From: Tenodera sinensis
Taxonomy: Eukaryota; Arthropoda; Insecta; Mantodea; Mantidae
Length of the DNA: 64,000 nucleotides
Assembly: GCA_030765045.1 (NCBI GenBank)
Contig: CM060967.1
Location: 171,999,251-172,063,250, forward strand
Direction of reading: 5' to 3'
The number at the start of each line of letters is the position of its first letter. Positions within the stretch are counted from its first letter, which is position 1. Below, one piece after another: positions 24,151 through 35,945 of this stretch. Below the pieces are notes generated by a model. It did not search any database, was not told where the DNA came from, and saw only the letters and a list, made by a program, of their open reading frames with translations. The translations under genes were made by a program, and so were the position numbers.

Positions 24151-24190
24151 ATTCAGGGGGCCAGAAAACATTTTTACATTTTTACTATAC

Positions 24191-24193
<3 letters not shown>

Positions 24194-24237
<44 letters not shown>
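24194..24237 (+). repeat. (GA)n tract at the family A right end
   Basis: The family end GTAGTAGAGAAAGT is replaced by GTAGTAGAGAGAGA and about 21 GA units. The run apparently expanded from the terminal GAGA. 24241-24725 shows nothing else, apart from a short GGCGAGGCGAGGCGAGG run near 24314. Confidence 0.9.
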
Positions 24238-24239
<2 letters not shown>

Positions 24240-24725
24240 ATAGTGCATATCGTATTGGAATTAGGCCATAGGAATGATTATTAGCAGTAGGTAAACAGAT
24301 GTGTTTGTTTTTGGCGAGGGCGAGGCGAGGCGAGGTTACAGGATGTTAAAGACTGTTCCTTCCGCTAAAGTTGGCGCACTGTTCATACATACATTTTGAA
24401 GCAAGTGCTGCGGAAACTGCAAAGAACATCCTCTTGCAATTATTCACGTGCTTCCTTCTAGTAGATCCTGCGAACAATGAGGTCCAGGATTCCTTCTCCA
24501 AGTTTGGGATTCACACGCTTGTCGAGCACAACATAAATTGCAGCCACTGGACATGATCTATTGTGTTTCTTGGGGACAATTGTTCCCTCACAATTTGCTT
24601 GAATCAAAATTTGCCTCGCATGCTTGCTGTAGAACAAAGCTTGCCGAGGAATTGTTCTAACGTTGCAATTTAGTATATTCAATTCACGCAAAACCTACTA
24701 CTTAGCGACTGATTATTATAGGATA

Positions 24726-24890
24726 TCTGATCTGCTACACTCACATGGCTTTCTCTTATTAAAACACTCATTCCTCTATCTTCTTTGTGTTAGTTATCTC
24801 AACATTTCTGGTAAAATCTCGGTATCGAATATTTGAATGGAGTACAATAATTGTCCTGCTTATTACACGTAGTAGAAAAAATTAAAAATG
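24726..24890 (+). repeat. Internally deleted family A copy (about 160 bp)
   Basis: The left end (CTACACTCACATGGCTTTCT, CTTTGTGTTAGTTATCTCAA) is joined directly to the right end (CTGGTAAAATCTCGGTATCG, TTATTACACGTAGTAGAAAA). Roughly 0.65 kb of middle is missing, as in a short deletion derivative. 24891-25195 has no recognised feature. Confidence 0.75.
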
Positions 24891-25199
24891 AGTACTTGCT
24901 CATAAGGTTGAGCAGAACTTTCGTAAATTGCTGGCTGAACAAATTATTGCTTTTGCCAGATTTCAATGCTTCCAGAAGAACTTGCATATACAATATAGTG
25001 TTTGCTTGCATGCTTTTCAACAGCAGCTTGAAATAATAGTGAAGTCAATGAAATGAAAATGGCTAAATATATCACAGTGTTTCCATGTTTCACCACAAAA
25101 ACAAGCACAGTATTGCCAACACCTGTTGCAACTGGCCCATCAAAACCTCTTCACATACCTATGCTTTTTATGTCATTGTTTTAAATAATTGGAATTTAA

Positions 25200-25430
25200 A
25201 ATCTGTTGCACTCACATGAATTTCTCTTCTTTTGTGCTAAGCACTCTCGCAAACTCTTATTCCTGTATAATTTTTTCATAGTAAGATATAGTCTATCTCT
25301 TACAGCTTACCAGTTATACAAAAGTTGCCTAGAAAGAAGAGGATTTCTGAGGGCAACTTTCACGAGATCTACATTATTTCTGAAGTGAGGTTTATCTATG
25401 TATTTCGGTTTAGTTATACAAAAGTCATTC
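25200..25430 (+). repeat. Family A, shortened plus copy
   Basis: The left end TCTGTTGCACTCACATGAAT is followed by GTCTATCTCTTACAGCTTAC and GTTATACAAAAGTTGCC with intervening blocks missing. 25431-26189 contains only a weak, unrecognised open frame (see rejected items). Confidence 0.7.
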
Positions 25431-26189
25431 AGAATGAAGAGTACTTCACAATTAATTGTCAAAAAGTTCAGAATCTAAATTTCACTTTTCATATATATCA
25501 AATGAAAATAAGTTAGAAATTCCTTTTTACATTTGGTGATCAGTACCCTCGGTCCATTATTTATGATAACTTGCACATTCTAGAACAGTTAGGTATTGTT
25601 TGGAAGATTTAAAGAGCCAGCTCAGCAACACCGGATGCAAATGTACTGAAAGCAGGGTAGGTATTGTTGTTCACATTATTGAAGAAGTGGTGAGGGATCG
25701 TCAGCAGCAATATCAGGAAGTTCTGCATTGGATCCTTACCAACTCATAAAAAATACGTGTGGATTGGTGCCAGAATATCTTTGAAAATATTGATGGAAGA
25801 AGTGAAAAACATCGTAACTTGTGCTGAAAACTGGATAAACCAGTATGATCCAGGAAGGCCTATCTGGGTTTTCCCAAGAGATGTCCCAACAAAAGTGAGG
25901 CGATTAAAAAAGTTTTGTCAAGTAGTTCATCTTCTCAGGAGAGGCCGTATTTTGAAAAATCCAGTTGAATGACAAGAATGTCGCTGCTGGTTCCAATGAT
26001 TTTCGTTTACTATAGCGGTTTTCTTCAGTTAATATTGGCAGAAACTCGTTAACACCTCTGTTCAACATAGTGAGCCAGTCTGCAATATCCAGGACACTCA
26101 TATCAGCTTACAGTTCACAATTTACAAATAGGCCCAAAAGCTATTAAAACTCGTTAGGTGTCTATAATACGAGATTCCAAGTTGTAAGT

Positions 26190-26320
26190 TTGTGTTATCA
26201 AGACGCGCCTCTGCGGTGTTTTATGTACTGACCCAGTGAAAGTGACACCCACACAATCTGCAGTGTTGTCAGCTTGTTTGGATGTAATAGTGATTTAAAT
26301 TAATGTTATAACTTCTCTTA
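26190..26320 (+). repeat. Dispersed repeat B, copy 1
   Basis: AGACGCGCCTCTGCGGTGTT, TATGTACTGACCCAGTGAAA and CACAATCTGCAGTGTTGTCA match copies at 28043-28231 and 52639-52860 in the same orientation. Confidence 0.75.
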
Positions 26321-26696
26321 CACCCGATATACTGCGACCTAAATTTGGCTTTTATTATTTGAGAGAGTAGAAAGTGAGAAAGCAGAGAGTATCAGGTTGT
26401 TCAATATAACCACAATCCTCTCATGTTGAGCTCGTGTGACAAAGTGGCTGATTGGGTAATCTCCACATATTGCCTCGCCTCGCTAGCTACTCAAGAGTAA
26501 TGCACTTTGTAATTAGAATCATTCTGCAGCCGGTTTAGTATTAACGTACTGCATCTCTCAAATTGGAATAAAAATTCTGCGAAATAAAAATAAAATTAAA
26601 CATTTAAACTACCAGCTAACTGAACCTATAAATATGACTGTTGTAACAAAATGACAAATGGAAGAACACCACCCCTGACACCAATATGACAAAATG

Positions 26697-27190
26697 AACA
26701 ACGATCTTCCATTTCACGAAAGCACCAAGTTTTCCGAAACTGGCACAAATAACAAGGAATATCTCCGAAATGGCTCATTCTACAAAAAGAAAAAGAAAAA
26801 GAAAAAAAGAAAAAAGAAAAAAGAAAAAAAAACTTTATTCAGATATAAATTGTTGGTTTTAGCGAGACCTACATTTTTTTGCCTGTCTTACGGTTTACGA
26901 GTTATTCAGAAGTCATCCAGAGTAAACAGGACTACATAGGCTATAGCCAGAAAATTGAAAATGTACATTTAATTTGTCATAAAAATATCTTAAACATATC
27001 ACATTTTAATCAAAATCGTTAGAGCCATGTTTGAGAAAATGAAGTGTTTTCGTACAAATTTCCCGTGTAAAGAGTAGCTTAGGGTGGAAAATTTTTCTTC
27101 AAAAAATCTTTGTTTCGCATCCTTCAACTCAAATATCAACTTCGGTTTTTAACCGACTCTTCGTGACTTGTGCTGTTCACAGACAAGTTT
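26697..27190 (+). repeat. Family A middle section, plus
   Basis: It is continuous from AACAACGATCTTCCATTTCA through ACAGGACTACATAGGCTATA to TGTGCTGTTCACAGACAAG. An A/G-rich run (26792-26832) sits where other copies have a short poly-A. Confidence 0.85.
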
Positions 27191-28042
27191 TGCAGTAATA
27201 GTTCAGGTGGTACTCCGAGTGAAAGCGTGGTTTATAATGCATAGGGAACTCCTCTCTATTTTGTCTCTTGAGTTTTTTAATCTCATTTTTCCTCACAATT
27301 TTAATTGGTGTGGGTAAACGGGGAGAAAGAGGATGATTATAGCGTTTCTACTATGGAGAAAACTTCACTCAGGAGTATATCCTTTCATCTCTGTTTCCTC
27401 ATACCGCGGGGATTTTCATTTCTCTTTGCGATGCAAATTCTTTGAAGAAAAGTAGAACGCGCACACGAGCGTCACAAAGTTGCAGCCTTTTTATAGAGTT
27501 TATTGGTTTAACAAGTCCCACGTGTGCAGGTATGTGTGTTAATGGATCATCATGATTCATTTGGTGTTCACACGTGTAAATGTCAATACCTATAGTGTGG
27601 AAAGTGGTTTATAACAGAGGAGAAGTGGAAATTAAATCTGCTATGTTCAACACACGTGACTTCCTGGTCATATCTTTGCGATATTCTATTAATGAAATAC
27701 TCCACGTATATATTCAACGGTGTGACTCGCGCCGGCCGAAAATTTAATTTGTTCCAAATTGGATGCGTAATTCCACAACAATGTACGAAGAAAACAGTTT
27801 GTTACTTGTAAGAAACGTAGAACAACTTATTTCTGACATAACTTCGGTAGAAATCACACAGAGATTCGAAATAATTAACCACTTAAAAGACGTAAAAGAA
27901 TACTCCGAGCAGCTCTTTCACACGTGAAGTAGCTCGGAACGTTGGGTTGAGGTTGGTCAGGAATCTGAACCGGCTGCTGGATGTAAAATGTCAGTCCCTT
28001 GCAGGGTAGTGTCATGTTTTGGGAGATAACGAGAGAAACTGG
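27191..28042. other. Unannotated stretch
   Basis: No coding, RNA or repeat signal recognised. Confidence 0.5.
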
Positions 28043-28231
28043 CGTTCTGATTGGTGTATTCTCGCACAGTAAAAACGGCATGGTATTTGTTTACGCTCAC
28101 GAGACGCGCCGCTGCGCTGTTTATGTACTGACCTTGTGAAGGTGACACCTACACAATCTGCGGTGTTGCCAGCTTGTTTTTGATAATACTAAAATATCTC
28201 CGCAGAAAATGGTCAGAGATAAAAATGTAAA
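28043..28231 (+). repeat. Dispersed repeat B, copy 2
   Basis: TTTGTTTACGCTCACGAGAC, TATGTACTGACCTTGTGAAG, CACAATCTGCGGTGTTGCCA and AAAATATCTCCGCAGAAAAT align with 52639-52860. The SINE at 28232 interrupts or adjoins it. Confidence 0.8.
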
Positions 28232-28345
28232 ACCTGCCGCAGCTCCGCTTCGTTCGCCACGAATCCCACATGCGGTTACCTAGGATCGAACCCGAGCCGC
28301 TTTGGTGAGAAGCGAGTGGTCTAACCACTCGGCTACGGCGGGACC
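28232..28345 (-). mobile_element. tRNA-derived SINE, type 1, truncated
   Basis: On the minus strand the order is CCGTAGCCGAGTGGTTAGAC (A box), CTCGGGTTCGATCCTAGG (B box), then CATGTGGGATTCGTGGCG. This is the arrangement seen at 241-448 and better preserved. The 3' part of the body is missing. 28346-28720 holds no recognised feature. Confidence 0.75.
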
Positions 28346-28723
28346 AGTCCCAGGCTCCCTTAAAGATGGAGGAATTATGTAGCTAACATTGAGACGGTAG
28401 TTTGGCGATTTCTCGATGTTGTGGCTGCACATTCCCTCTGGTATTCTGGTAGGTAAGCAGCACATTAGCTCGTATAAATTACGGACGGTGTGCGTCAGTC
28501 AGACGTTTCCCACGTGGGTTCTGCATGTTTCGCCTGCCAAAGCTCTCTGGACTGTTGCAGCAATTCCCAGAAAGGGCTGCTTGGCGGAACTTCCATGTAC
28601 CCCGCCACCCCCCTCGATTACCTAATGCTATTTGGTAGTCTTTACTGGTCCCTGCAACACGCCTTGGGGAATAGTTTTAGTCTAAAAACTGCACCACAGT
28701 AAACATTAAATAAGTCTCTCCGC

Positions 28724-28907
28724 ACTTGCACTCACATGACCTTCTCTACTCTTCTATTAACCATCCTTACAAACTCTTATCCCTATATCTTCATGTTAGT
28801 CGACGTAAACATTTAGAAATTATCTTATTACGCATTTCCTTGTAGCTACAAGGGGAATATGGTAATACAGTAGGCTTTGAGGGATAGTCAAATCTTTTAA
28901 AGCTTGC
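28724..28907 (+). repeat. Family A left half, plus (arm of a foldback)
   Basis: CTTGCACTCACATGACCTTC through TAGCTACAAGGGGAATATGG to AAATCTTTTAAAGCTT, then abruptly LINE sequence. It is mirrored by the minus fragment at 29195-29310. Confidence 0.85.
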
Positions 28908-29193
28908 CATCTGTTTATAGATTTTAAAGCAGCCTACGATAGCATTGAAAGAGAACAATTATTTAATGTAATGAGAGAATTTGAAAACTGATAAATCTCA
29001 CAAAACAACACATAGGAATGTGAATGTGAATTATGCGACGAATTTGTGACGTATAGAGGACTCCGAAAAGGAGATGCACCATCGTGTCTGCTTTTCAATA
29101 TATGTAGCTCTCGAAAAGGTGATTAGAGAATCAGGTATAGTCACAAGAGAAAATATATGGGCCTGTAAACGAAAATAGGATTTAGCGTATTAT
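28908..29193 (+). pseudogene. LINE reverse transcriptase fragment
   Basis: The plus strand reads HLFIDFKAAYDSIEREQLF, the first catalytic block of an RT (family form YIDFKAAYDSI). Then come a stop, a short degraded part, YRGLRKGDAPSCLLFNI (family form QGLRQGDxLSPLLFN), and after a shift ALEKVIRESG. A trace resembling LAYADD follows near 29175. Stops and shifts separate the blocks. It is not the same lineage as the LINE at 22909-24076, because the IDFKAAYDSI and CLLFNI blocks differ. Neither end of a LINE is present. Confidence 0.75.
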
Positions 29194-29194
29194 A

Positions 29195-29310
29195 TATAAA
29201 TAAGCAATAAGATAATTTCACATCTCTCGACTAACATGAAGATATGGGAATAAGAGTTTGTAAGAATAGTACAAGAGTAGAGAAAGTCATGTGAGTTCTA
29301 AGGTAGATAA
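29195..29310 (-). repeat. Family A left end, minus (second foldback arm)
   Basis: AAATAAGCAATAAGATAATT, CTAACATGAAGATATGGGAA and GAGTAGAGAAAGTCATGTGA. Together with 28724-28907 it forms an inverted pair around the LINE fragment. Confidence 0.85.
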
Positions 29311-31159
29311 ATACACAATTATTAGGCTATAATGACAGGGAAGTTCAGTTTATCCTGATGGTTATTTGGTGCTATATTTAAACTTTAAGAGGTGTTGGTA
29401 TACGTTGATGAGATATAAATAATCTCCCAGTGCCCTTAATAAGAGCTGAGTGTATTGTCTGACTATACAAGAGCATTGCGTCCACTTATATAAAATATTC
29501 GCTTCCGGAAACACGCGGGTGTTTCCTGCTAACTTGAAGGAAGGTAATATCTGGCTCCAGATCGATTCAATCCCTTTTATTTTTATTATTCTTTTTCGGA
29601 AGGCTGCTTCATAAATAGAAAGCATTGTGCTGTACATTAAAATGCTCGACAAAGGCGTAATAGCTTTTTTTCCGTGAAAATGCTTGCTTTATAATAAACG
29701 CGAAACAGGACTAGAATGGCGTCCTTACAGATTTTATTTCAGTACTCATCCCCTTCTTCTCGGCGGGCACTGCATCTCGCTCTTCCTTTTATTTTGTACA
29801 TTTCGCTCCATCTGGATCTTCCTCTTGTTTCGTTTTCAACTGCTGCAACTACAGTCCTGATCACTTGTTTTTCCTTCCTTCCCTCCCTCCCTCCTTTCGT
29901 CTTCTTCATTTAGCAGCGCATTACACGTTCTGTTTAATTAATTTGTTTATTTATGTGTTATTGATCTTTGGATGGTTTAGGTTTACAATTGAATCCGTCA
30001 AGCAGCGCTGCAGTCGCTAATTAAGATTTCCGGTATTTAGTTCCGCGATAGGTATCTAGGGCGTTTTTATCGCAGCTTAGCATAAAAGTGCGCACTTTTT
30101 GAGAACAACTAATGGAATATTGTACAACAAATGCTAGTAACCATTATAACAGTAAAGAATATAGGTGAAAAGGATAGATATGTACCTATGTCCCTAATGG
30201 GCCACCCCCTGGATGGATAGATGAGGCGAATGGCTCAAAACGGCAGCTAGAACTTTGCCACGACAGAGCAAAGGGCTCTCTTTTCTTAGTGCACCTGCTT
30301 GAAAGAGCAGAGTAGGGGAGGCTCGGGCATTACCCCTCCACTGAAGAGTAGCAGCCTTTGCACTGTATAGTTGAGAGTTGAGAAAACAGTAACAAAACAA
30401 TACGAGCCGTCATGGCATTGCTCGTGTCTTCTCCTCAGAGAGCGCGCGTGCTTCGTCAACATTTGGCCGCTCCTACGTCATAAGTTGGTTTCTTGCCGGC
30501 CACTGACTCGGCAGCATCACATTATGTACTAGCAGACCGCTACCTCGGTTACAGTAAACATTACCTACCAGTTGATTGACTTGCAGCTGCAGGAAGAGGG
30601 GCTTGCCTTTTAATGGGTTGTTCTCTCCTTGTGTGACCAATTTGTCGTAGACCTGTGCGTGTCAAAGGGCTATAACGTGCGCCGCCCCAAGTACCTACCT
30701 GCCTGCAGGGGAAAATGACACGCATTTCATCACCAACGACCGACCTAACGAGTGCATTAGAAAGCCCAACAAGCTTGACATTTAAAAAAGCAGGTCGAGT
30801 CCATAATGACTTTTGCCATTGTTCGAGGGAGCCGCCAGGAAGGTGAAATGACAGGGCCATATGCATGAAATTTATTTCACCTTCTCCGCTTCGTGGTAAT
30901 TAAAGACAAACTAATGACAGTCACTCATCAAACTTCTCCACTTAGCTTTACATTGGGGACATACGAGCCTAATCTTTACGCGCGTTTGAGATCTAAACAC
31001 ACATACACAGCGTGCAATCTTCCTTTCTATTCCCCAAGATGTAGTGGGTCGTGCGTATCGTGCGACAAAAGAAGGTGGTGGTGCGCACACCCAGTTAACA
31101 TTGAGAGACATTTGCACGGCAACTTGTACACACTATATCCGCGACTCCGCGACAATTTT
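29311..31159. other. Unannotated 1.8-kb stretch
   Basis: No family A, SINE or transposase signal and no open frame above background. It is moderately GC-richer around 30220-30860. It may be unique host sequence. Confidence 0.5.
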
Positions 31160-31358
31160 TACTTTCTCTACTACGCATACTAGTAGAGCAAGTATAGTAC
31201 TAGGCCAAAAAGTGTGATGTCGAGATTTCATCGGAAATATATGTTTTGAGGTCCCCTGAATCCAAAAAGAGGCATTTTTAGAAAACGAATTTGTGTGTAC
31301 GTGCGCGTGCGCGTGCGCGTGCGCGTGCGCGTCTTGCTGTAGACAGCATAAATAAAAA
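31160..31358 (-). repeat. Family A right end, minus
   Basis: It begins exactly with ACTTTCTCTACTACGCATAC (31161-31180), the terminal block, and reaches AGACAGCATAAATAAAAAA. A (GTGCGC)n run lies at 31297-31332 at the usual CA site. Confidence 0.85.
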
Positions 31359-31800
31359 ATCTGAAGTGTTGCGCTCACATGACGTTTTCTACTCTTGCAC
31401 TAACCATTCTTACAAACATTTCTACAAATTATATTTTTGCTTATTTCCTTGTAGGTACAAGGGGAATATTAGAATACAGTAGACTTTGAGCGATAGTCAA
31501 ATCTTTTAAAGCTTTGAGATTCCGTTCTCTTTGCACGCTTAACATGAAACAACGATGTTGTATTTCACGAAAGTTTTAAGTTTTCCGAAAATGACACACA
31601 ACAAGGAAATCTCCGAAATGGTTCATTCTAAAAACAAAAAACAAAAAAAGAATTATTCGAACATAAATTGTGTGTTCTAGTGAGGTCTACATGTTTTGTA
31701 TAGTAAGATTTTGTGTATCTCTTACGGTTTAAGAGTTATGCAAAAGTCATCCAGAGTAAACAGGACTACATAGGCTATGGCCAGAAAATTCAATACAAAT
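31359..31800 (+). repeat. Family A left half, plus, abutting the previous copy
   Basis: TCTGAAGTGTTGCGCTCACA follows the minus copy with no gap. It then continues to GGCTATGGCCAGAAAATTCA. 31801-32296 holds no recognised feature. Confidence 0.85.
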
Positions 31801-32296
31801 ATGGTATAACGTTGGACATGGTTGGTGTGAGATGAAACGCGCGCCTTGACGGAAGATAGTAGAGCTCGAGGATGATAGATTTAAGGACATTCAGTTCAGT
31901 TTCAATAGAGTGAAGGAATACGCAGTCCTGCATGTTAATGGGGCGGGTACCTATGGCCATGTGCCTACTACTCGTACCAGACGAGCTCTTCTTCTGCAGC
32001 AGGAGTGGCGCCGCAGTGCAAATTGGGTTCGTGCCTTGATCGATGTACTGTCCAAGACCCGGCCAAATACCAAATTGATTTTCCCGTCCTTAGTTTGATT
32101 TATGACATGGCAATAACAGCGGTGAAGTTGCGAATGCTCAGCATATTGCAGCAAGCATGAATACGGAGCAAATGACATAAAACGGTTCCTGGCAAAAGAA
32201 GAAGGCTTACTTACGGAATATTTACAGTCGCAGAGCACTCCTCAACCCTTAAATAGCTTCGTCATAATAACTGCAGTATGCTACCAGGCAAGCAAA

Positions 32297-33095
32297 TCTA
32301 CTACGCATAGTAATTAGAGGAGGTATTGTATTCCATGTTGAGGTTTCACTGCAAATATATATTTTGAAGCATACAAAAAAGACATTTTTAGAAAAAGGTC
32401 CGTATGTGTGTGTCTATCACTTTGTGGAAAGCACAACTCAGAAACTGGGTTAAAAACCAAAGTTGGTACTTAAGGTTAATTAATGCCTATCAAGGATACG
32501 ACACGAAGATTTTGAAGAAAATTGCTCTACCCTTTAGATGGAAAACTTTTATTTTCTTGAAAATGGCTCTAACAATTTTTATTAAAATGCCATATGTTTA
32601 AGATATTTTTATGGCAAATAAAATGTATATTTTGAATTTTCTGGCTATAGCCTACGTAGTTCTGTTTACTCTAGATCACTTTTGCATAACTGGTAAGCCG
32701 TAAGAGATAGACTAAATCTTACTGCACCACAAAAAATGTATGTCTCGTTAAAATACGTACCTACACAATTTTTGTCAAATAAATTTTTTTTTTTGTGCAG
32801 TGAACCGTTTCATAGATATTCCTTATAATTTGTGCGAGTTTTACGATACTTAAACTTTCCTCAAATGCAAGATCGTTGTTCATTTTTTTATATATTAGCC
32901 ATGCAAAGAGAACAGAATGTGAAAGCTTTAAACGATTTGACTATCGCTCAAAGCTTAGAAGAAAATGAAGAATAAGATAATTTCTGCAAATGTTTATCTC
33001 GCCCAACATGAGGAAGGTAGAAAATGAGTTTCTAAGAATGGTTATTACAAGTGTAGGGAAAATCATGTGAGTGCAACACATGATATTTTTGTTGT
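32297..33095 (-). repeat. Family A, most complete minus copy
   Basis: About 795 bp, from CTACTACGCATAGTAATTAG to GTGAGTGCAACACATGATAT with all blocks in order. Together with the copy at 11330 it sets the family consensus at about 0.8-0.9 kb. No coding frame is preserved. Confidence 0.9.
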
Positions 33096-33651
33096 TGATC
33101 AGATTGTGCAGTTTTTAATCCGTGCAGAAGTTTCATTAAGTAAATGGAGAAAAAGAAATGTTGGCTTGCTGAGCATGTTGGAAGAAGAAGAAGAGGCTTA
33201 TCTGAGATGGCCGGTCACCAGACCGGAATGGCTGTCTGTTGTTTATTAAGAGCAAGGAGGGCGCTGTTATTGTCCGGGAATCTCCGGGCGGAACTGTAGT
33301 GACGTGGCCAATGCATCTCCATTGTCCCATTTCCATCTCCTCCGTCCCTTCTTCTCACGGTCCTTGTGTCCCTCGGGGTCACTATTGATCCCGCACTATG
33401 TTCACCCCCTCCCTAAAAGGTCATTACACGGATAAAAGGCATTTTAACGGTTGCTCATTTATTTGGACATTGTTGACTAAGTTCCCTCGTGCTGCACATT
33501 TTGATGAAATCTCTGTCTTGGATGTACCTGCTGCTGACTGCTCCGGTGGTGAACTACTGTGTGTTCACCAGGCCATGCTCTTCGGGGAATGAAACGGAGG
33601 GGAGAGATATTCCTGGTAGCGTATCAACGTTTTGTAAACTTCCTCACAAAT

Positions 33652-33845
33652 GTACTGCTGATTACGTTGCCAACTTACCTGCAATGCCATTTGCGCTAAG
33701 TTTACTTGCTGCTAATTTCTCTTAATTTCAGTTATAAAATCGTACACGTTACCGATTTTAACTCAGAAGTAATGTTAAAAGATAATCTTTCGCCTAGAAG
33801 TGCTTTAGTAGTATATTATGCAACGAGACTATAATGCTAGTAATT
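33652..33845 (+). repeat. Dispersed repeat C, copy 1
   Basis: GTTGCCAACTTACCT, TTTCAGTTATAAAATCGTAC, GAAGTAATGTTAAAAGATAA and GCCTAGAAGTGCT recur in order at 47380-47580. 33096-33651 shows nothing recognised. Confidence 0.75.
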
Positions 33846-34935
33846 AATTCACGAATTTCCTAGTTTTCATACGAGCATCTTAATTGACATAGTTAAGTTT
33901 GATACGACAATTTATACAATTTATACTCGACCATATGCCTAATTTTATAGTTGAAATATTGTAAAATAGTTGTACACTCACCGGGGACAAAGACCTACAT
34001 ATTGTATCAGCTGATATTTGGAGTTCTGCGCAGGCGCTAAACGATCGATTCGTTTTCAGCACGTCATAGCTGCATGATGAAAATGATAAGCTTTGGATGT
34101 TACGTAATATTGAAAAATAGACGGCAAAATGAATAAATTGTTTTTCAGATGAAACTTTACTTCGTGTATATGTTATTTGTTGTACAATTAGTGAAATTAA
34201 TTTGCGTGACTGTGCTTAGTGCAATATTCTTGGAAGCTGATGCTGTATTGAGGTTAATTTGTGTGCTTTGTGTAAGTTGCATCTCACTGTCAGTAGTGTC
34301 CGACATTTTAGCGTTTTCTAAACTCGCGCTAGTTGTGTTTCGAGAATTAATCGATATTGCGCTTTGCCATTGCTGCATGGGAGTTCTCTGATTGTTAGAA
34401 AACCTGTCCTTTAATGAAAACTGAATTGTCCGATTGGATGAAGACCATCCCATAATGAAAGTTTGAACTTAAACATCGCTATTAGACTTATAATTAATAA
34501 ATTTGGGTTTGGCCGAGCATATATGTGTGATCTCAATCCCATAGCTTGGGCCAAGGTAAAATGAATAGTTAGAGAAATGCAACAGCTGACTTGTTAAAGG
34601 AATTGTACCTTATAACGCTCGAGGATGCATAACGACAGAGCGAAACAGACTGGCAGGGTTTTTGAAAAATACAGAAAGGGCAGAAAATGATCAGTGGGAG
34701 AAAGACGGAGTGAAAACATACTCCATGAACTGAAAATAACACTTAAATTGCGGTATTTTCAACTAGTTCTGTGCTTTAATCTAGCGTGAATACACATTCT
34801 AAGGTTGGCACCATTATCGCAGGCGCGATTAGAAACACGACTTCAGCTTCATATATCGGTGTGTGCTGGAATTATTTAGTGAGTGCATTCGTGCCAGGGA
34901 CCATGAGCTGGTGAACCAACTACGAAACCTTGTAT
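33846..34935. other. Unannotated stretch
   Basis: An 80-residue hydrophobic open frame at 34149-34391 lies here, but it overlaps an equally long frame on the other strand, so neither is supported. No repeat family recognised. Confidence 0.4.
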
Positions 34936-34980
34936 TTTGGCGGGCGGGGGGGCGGGGGGGCGGGGGGGCGGGGGGGGGGT
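34936..34980 (+). repeat. G-rich tract, quadruplex-prone
   Basis: About 45 bp made almost only of G with single C spacers and a final run of about ten G. 34981-35609 is otherwise unremarkable. Confidence 0.6.
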
Positions 34981-35609
34981 GTTGTTAAATTTTCATAATG
35001 GGGGAAAGTGTCACAGTTGGTTTTGGGTGTTCCAACAAGCTATTTCTTTTATAAAGATCGTTGCAAGTGCCCTTCCTTCTTAAAACCAGGTAAACAATAC
35101 GCCTTCCATAAAACGCGTGATGTTTACGTATAGGCGTGTGGGAACAGTGGCGTGCAAGCATATGCCCCAGGCACGACGCTTAGGTATATTTCATTTTTAT
35201 GGTGAACAGCCTATTCATTTTAATGAGCAATGAATACAAATTGTATTGTGGGGTGGAAACACGCTACAACCCTACTTGCTAATTATTCAGACTACTCGCT
35301 GGCGACATTACAAGTGTGGACAATGTACTTGGTTTATCGCCCTCCCACAATGCAATGCGCGCTCCTCTAATTACACACACACACAACAACAACACTTTTT
35401 ACTTTCGTCCTAAATGAAGTTTTCTCACTTGTCTCTCTGTTCAGTTTCCATATTTATTCTCACTTCACAAAATTAGAAAGTGCTTTAATTGCAGTGGATT
35501 TTCTTTTCGAATGTTAATTAATTTTTAGGTTTTTGTTTCAACAAGGACGCCATGGACTGACTGCCGGAAAACGGCGAAGACTGCGATCCACTGAATTTTT
35601 ATTGAAAGC

Positions 35610-35619
35610 TTCTCTCTCT

Positions 35620-35657
<38 letters not shown>

Positions 35658-35702
35658 GTGTGTGTGTGTGTGTGCGTGCGTGTGTGTGTGTGTGTGTGCG
35701 TG

Positions 35703-35734
<32 letters not shown>

Positions 35735-35768
35735 TGTGTGTGTGCGTGCGTGCGTGTGTGTGTGTGCG

Positions 35769-35816
<48 letters not shown>

Positions 35817-35945
35817 TGTGTGTGTGTGTGTGTGTGTGTGCGTGCGTGTGTGTATGTGTGTGTGTGTGTGTGTGTGTGCGTGTGTGCGTGTGTGTGTGTG
35901 TGTGCATGTGCGTGTGTGTGTGTGTGTGTGTGTGCGTGTGTGTGT
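35610..35945 (+). repeat. (CT)n-(GT)n-(GTGC)n microsatellite in family A
   Basis: About 12 bp of CT, then more than 320 bp of GT interspersed with GTGC units. The right border TAGCATAACTCAAAAACATA is the family block next to the CA site. Cys/Val and His/Thr open frames here are artefacts. Confidence 0.97.

Noticed and set aside
25688..25972. Possible coding relic (GARISLKILMEEV, ENWINQYDPGRPIW)
   Set aside because: Protein-like, but I could not place it in any family and the upstream part does not extend cleanly.
34149..34453. 80-residue hydrophobic plus frame and 98-residue minus frame
   Set aside because: They overlap on opposite strands, neither has motifs, and chance in AT-rich DNA is sufficient.
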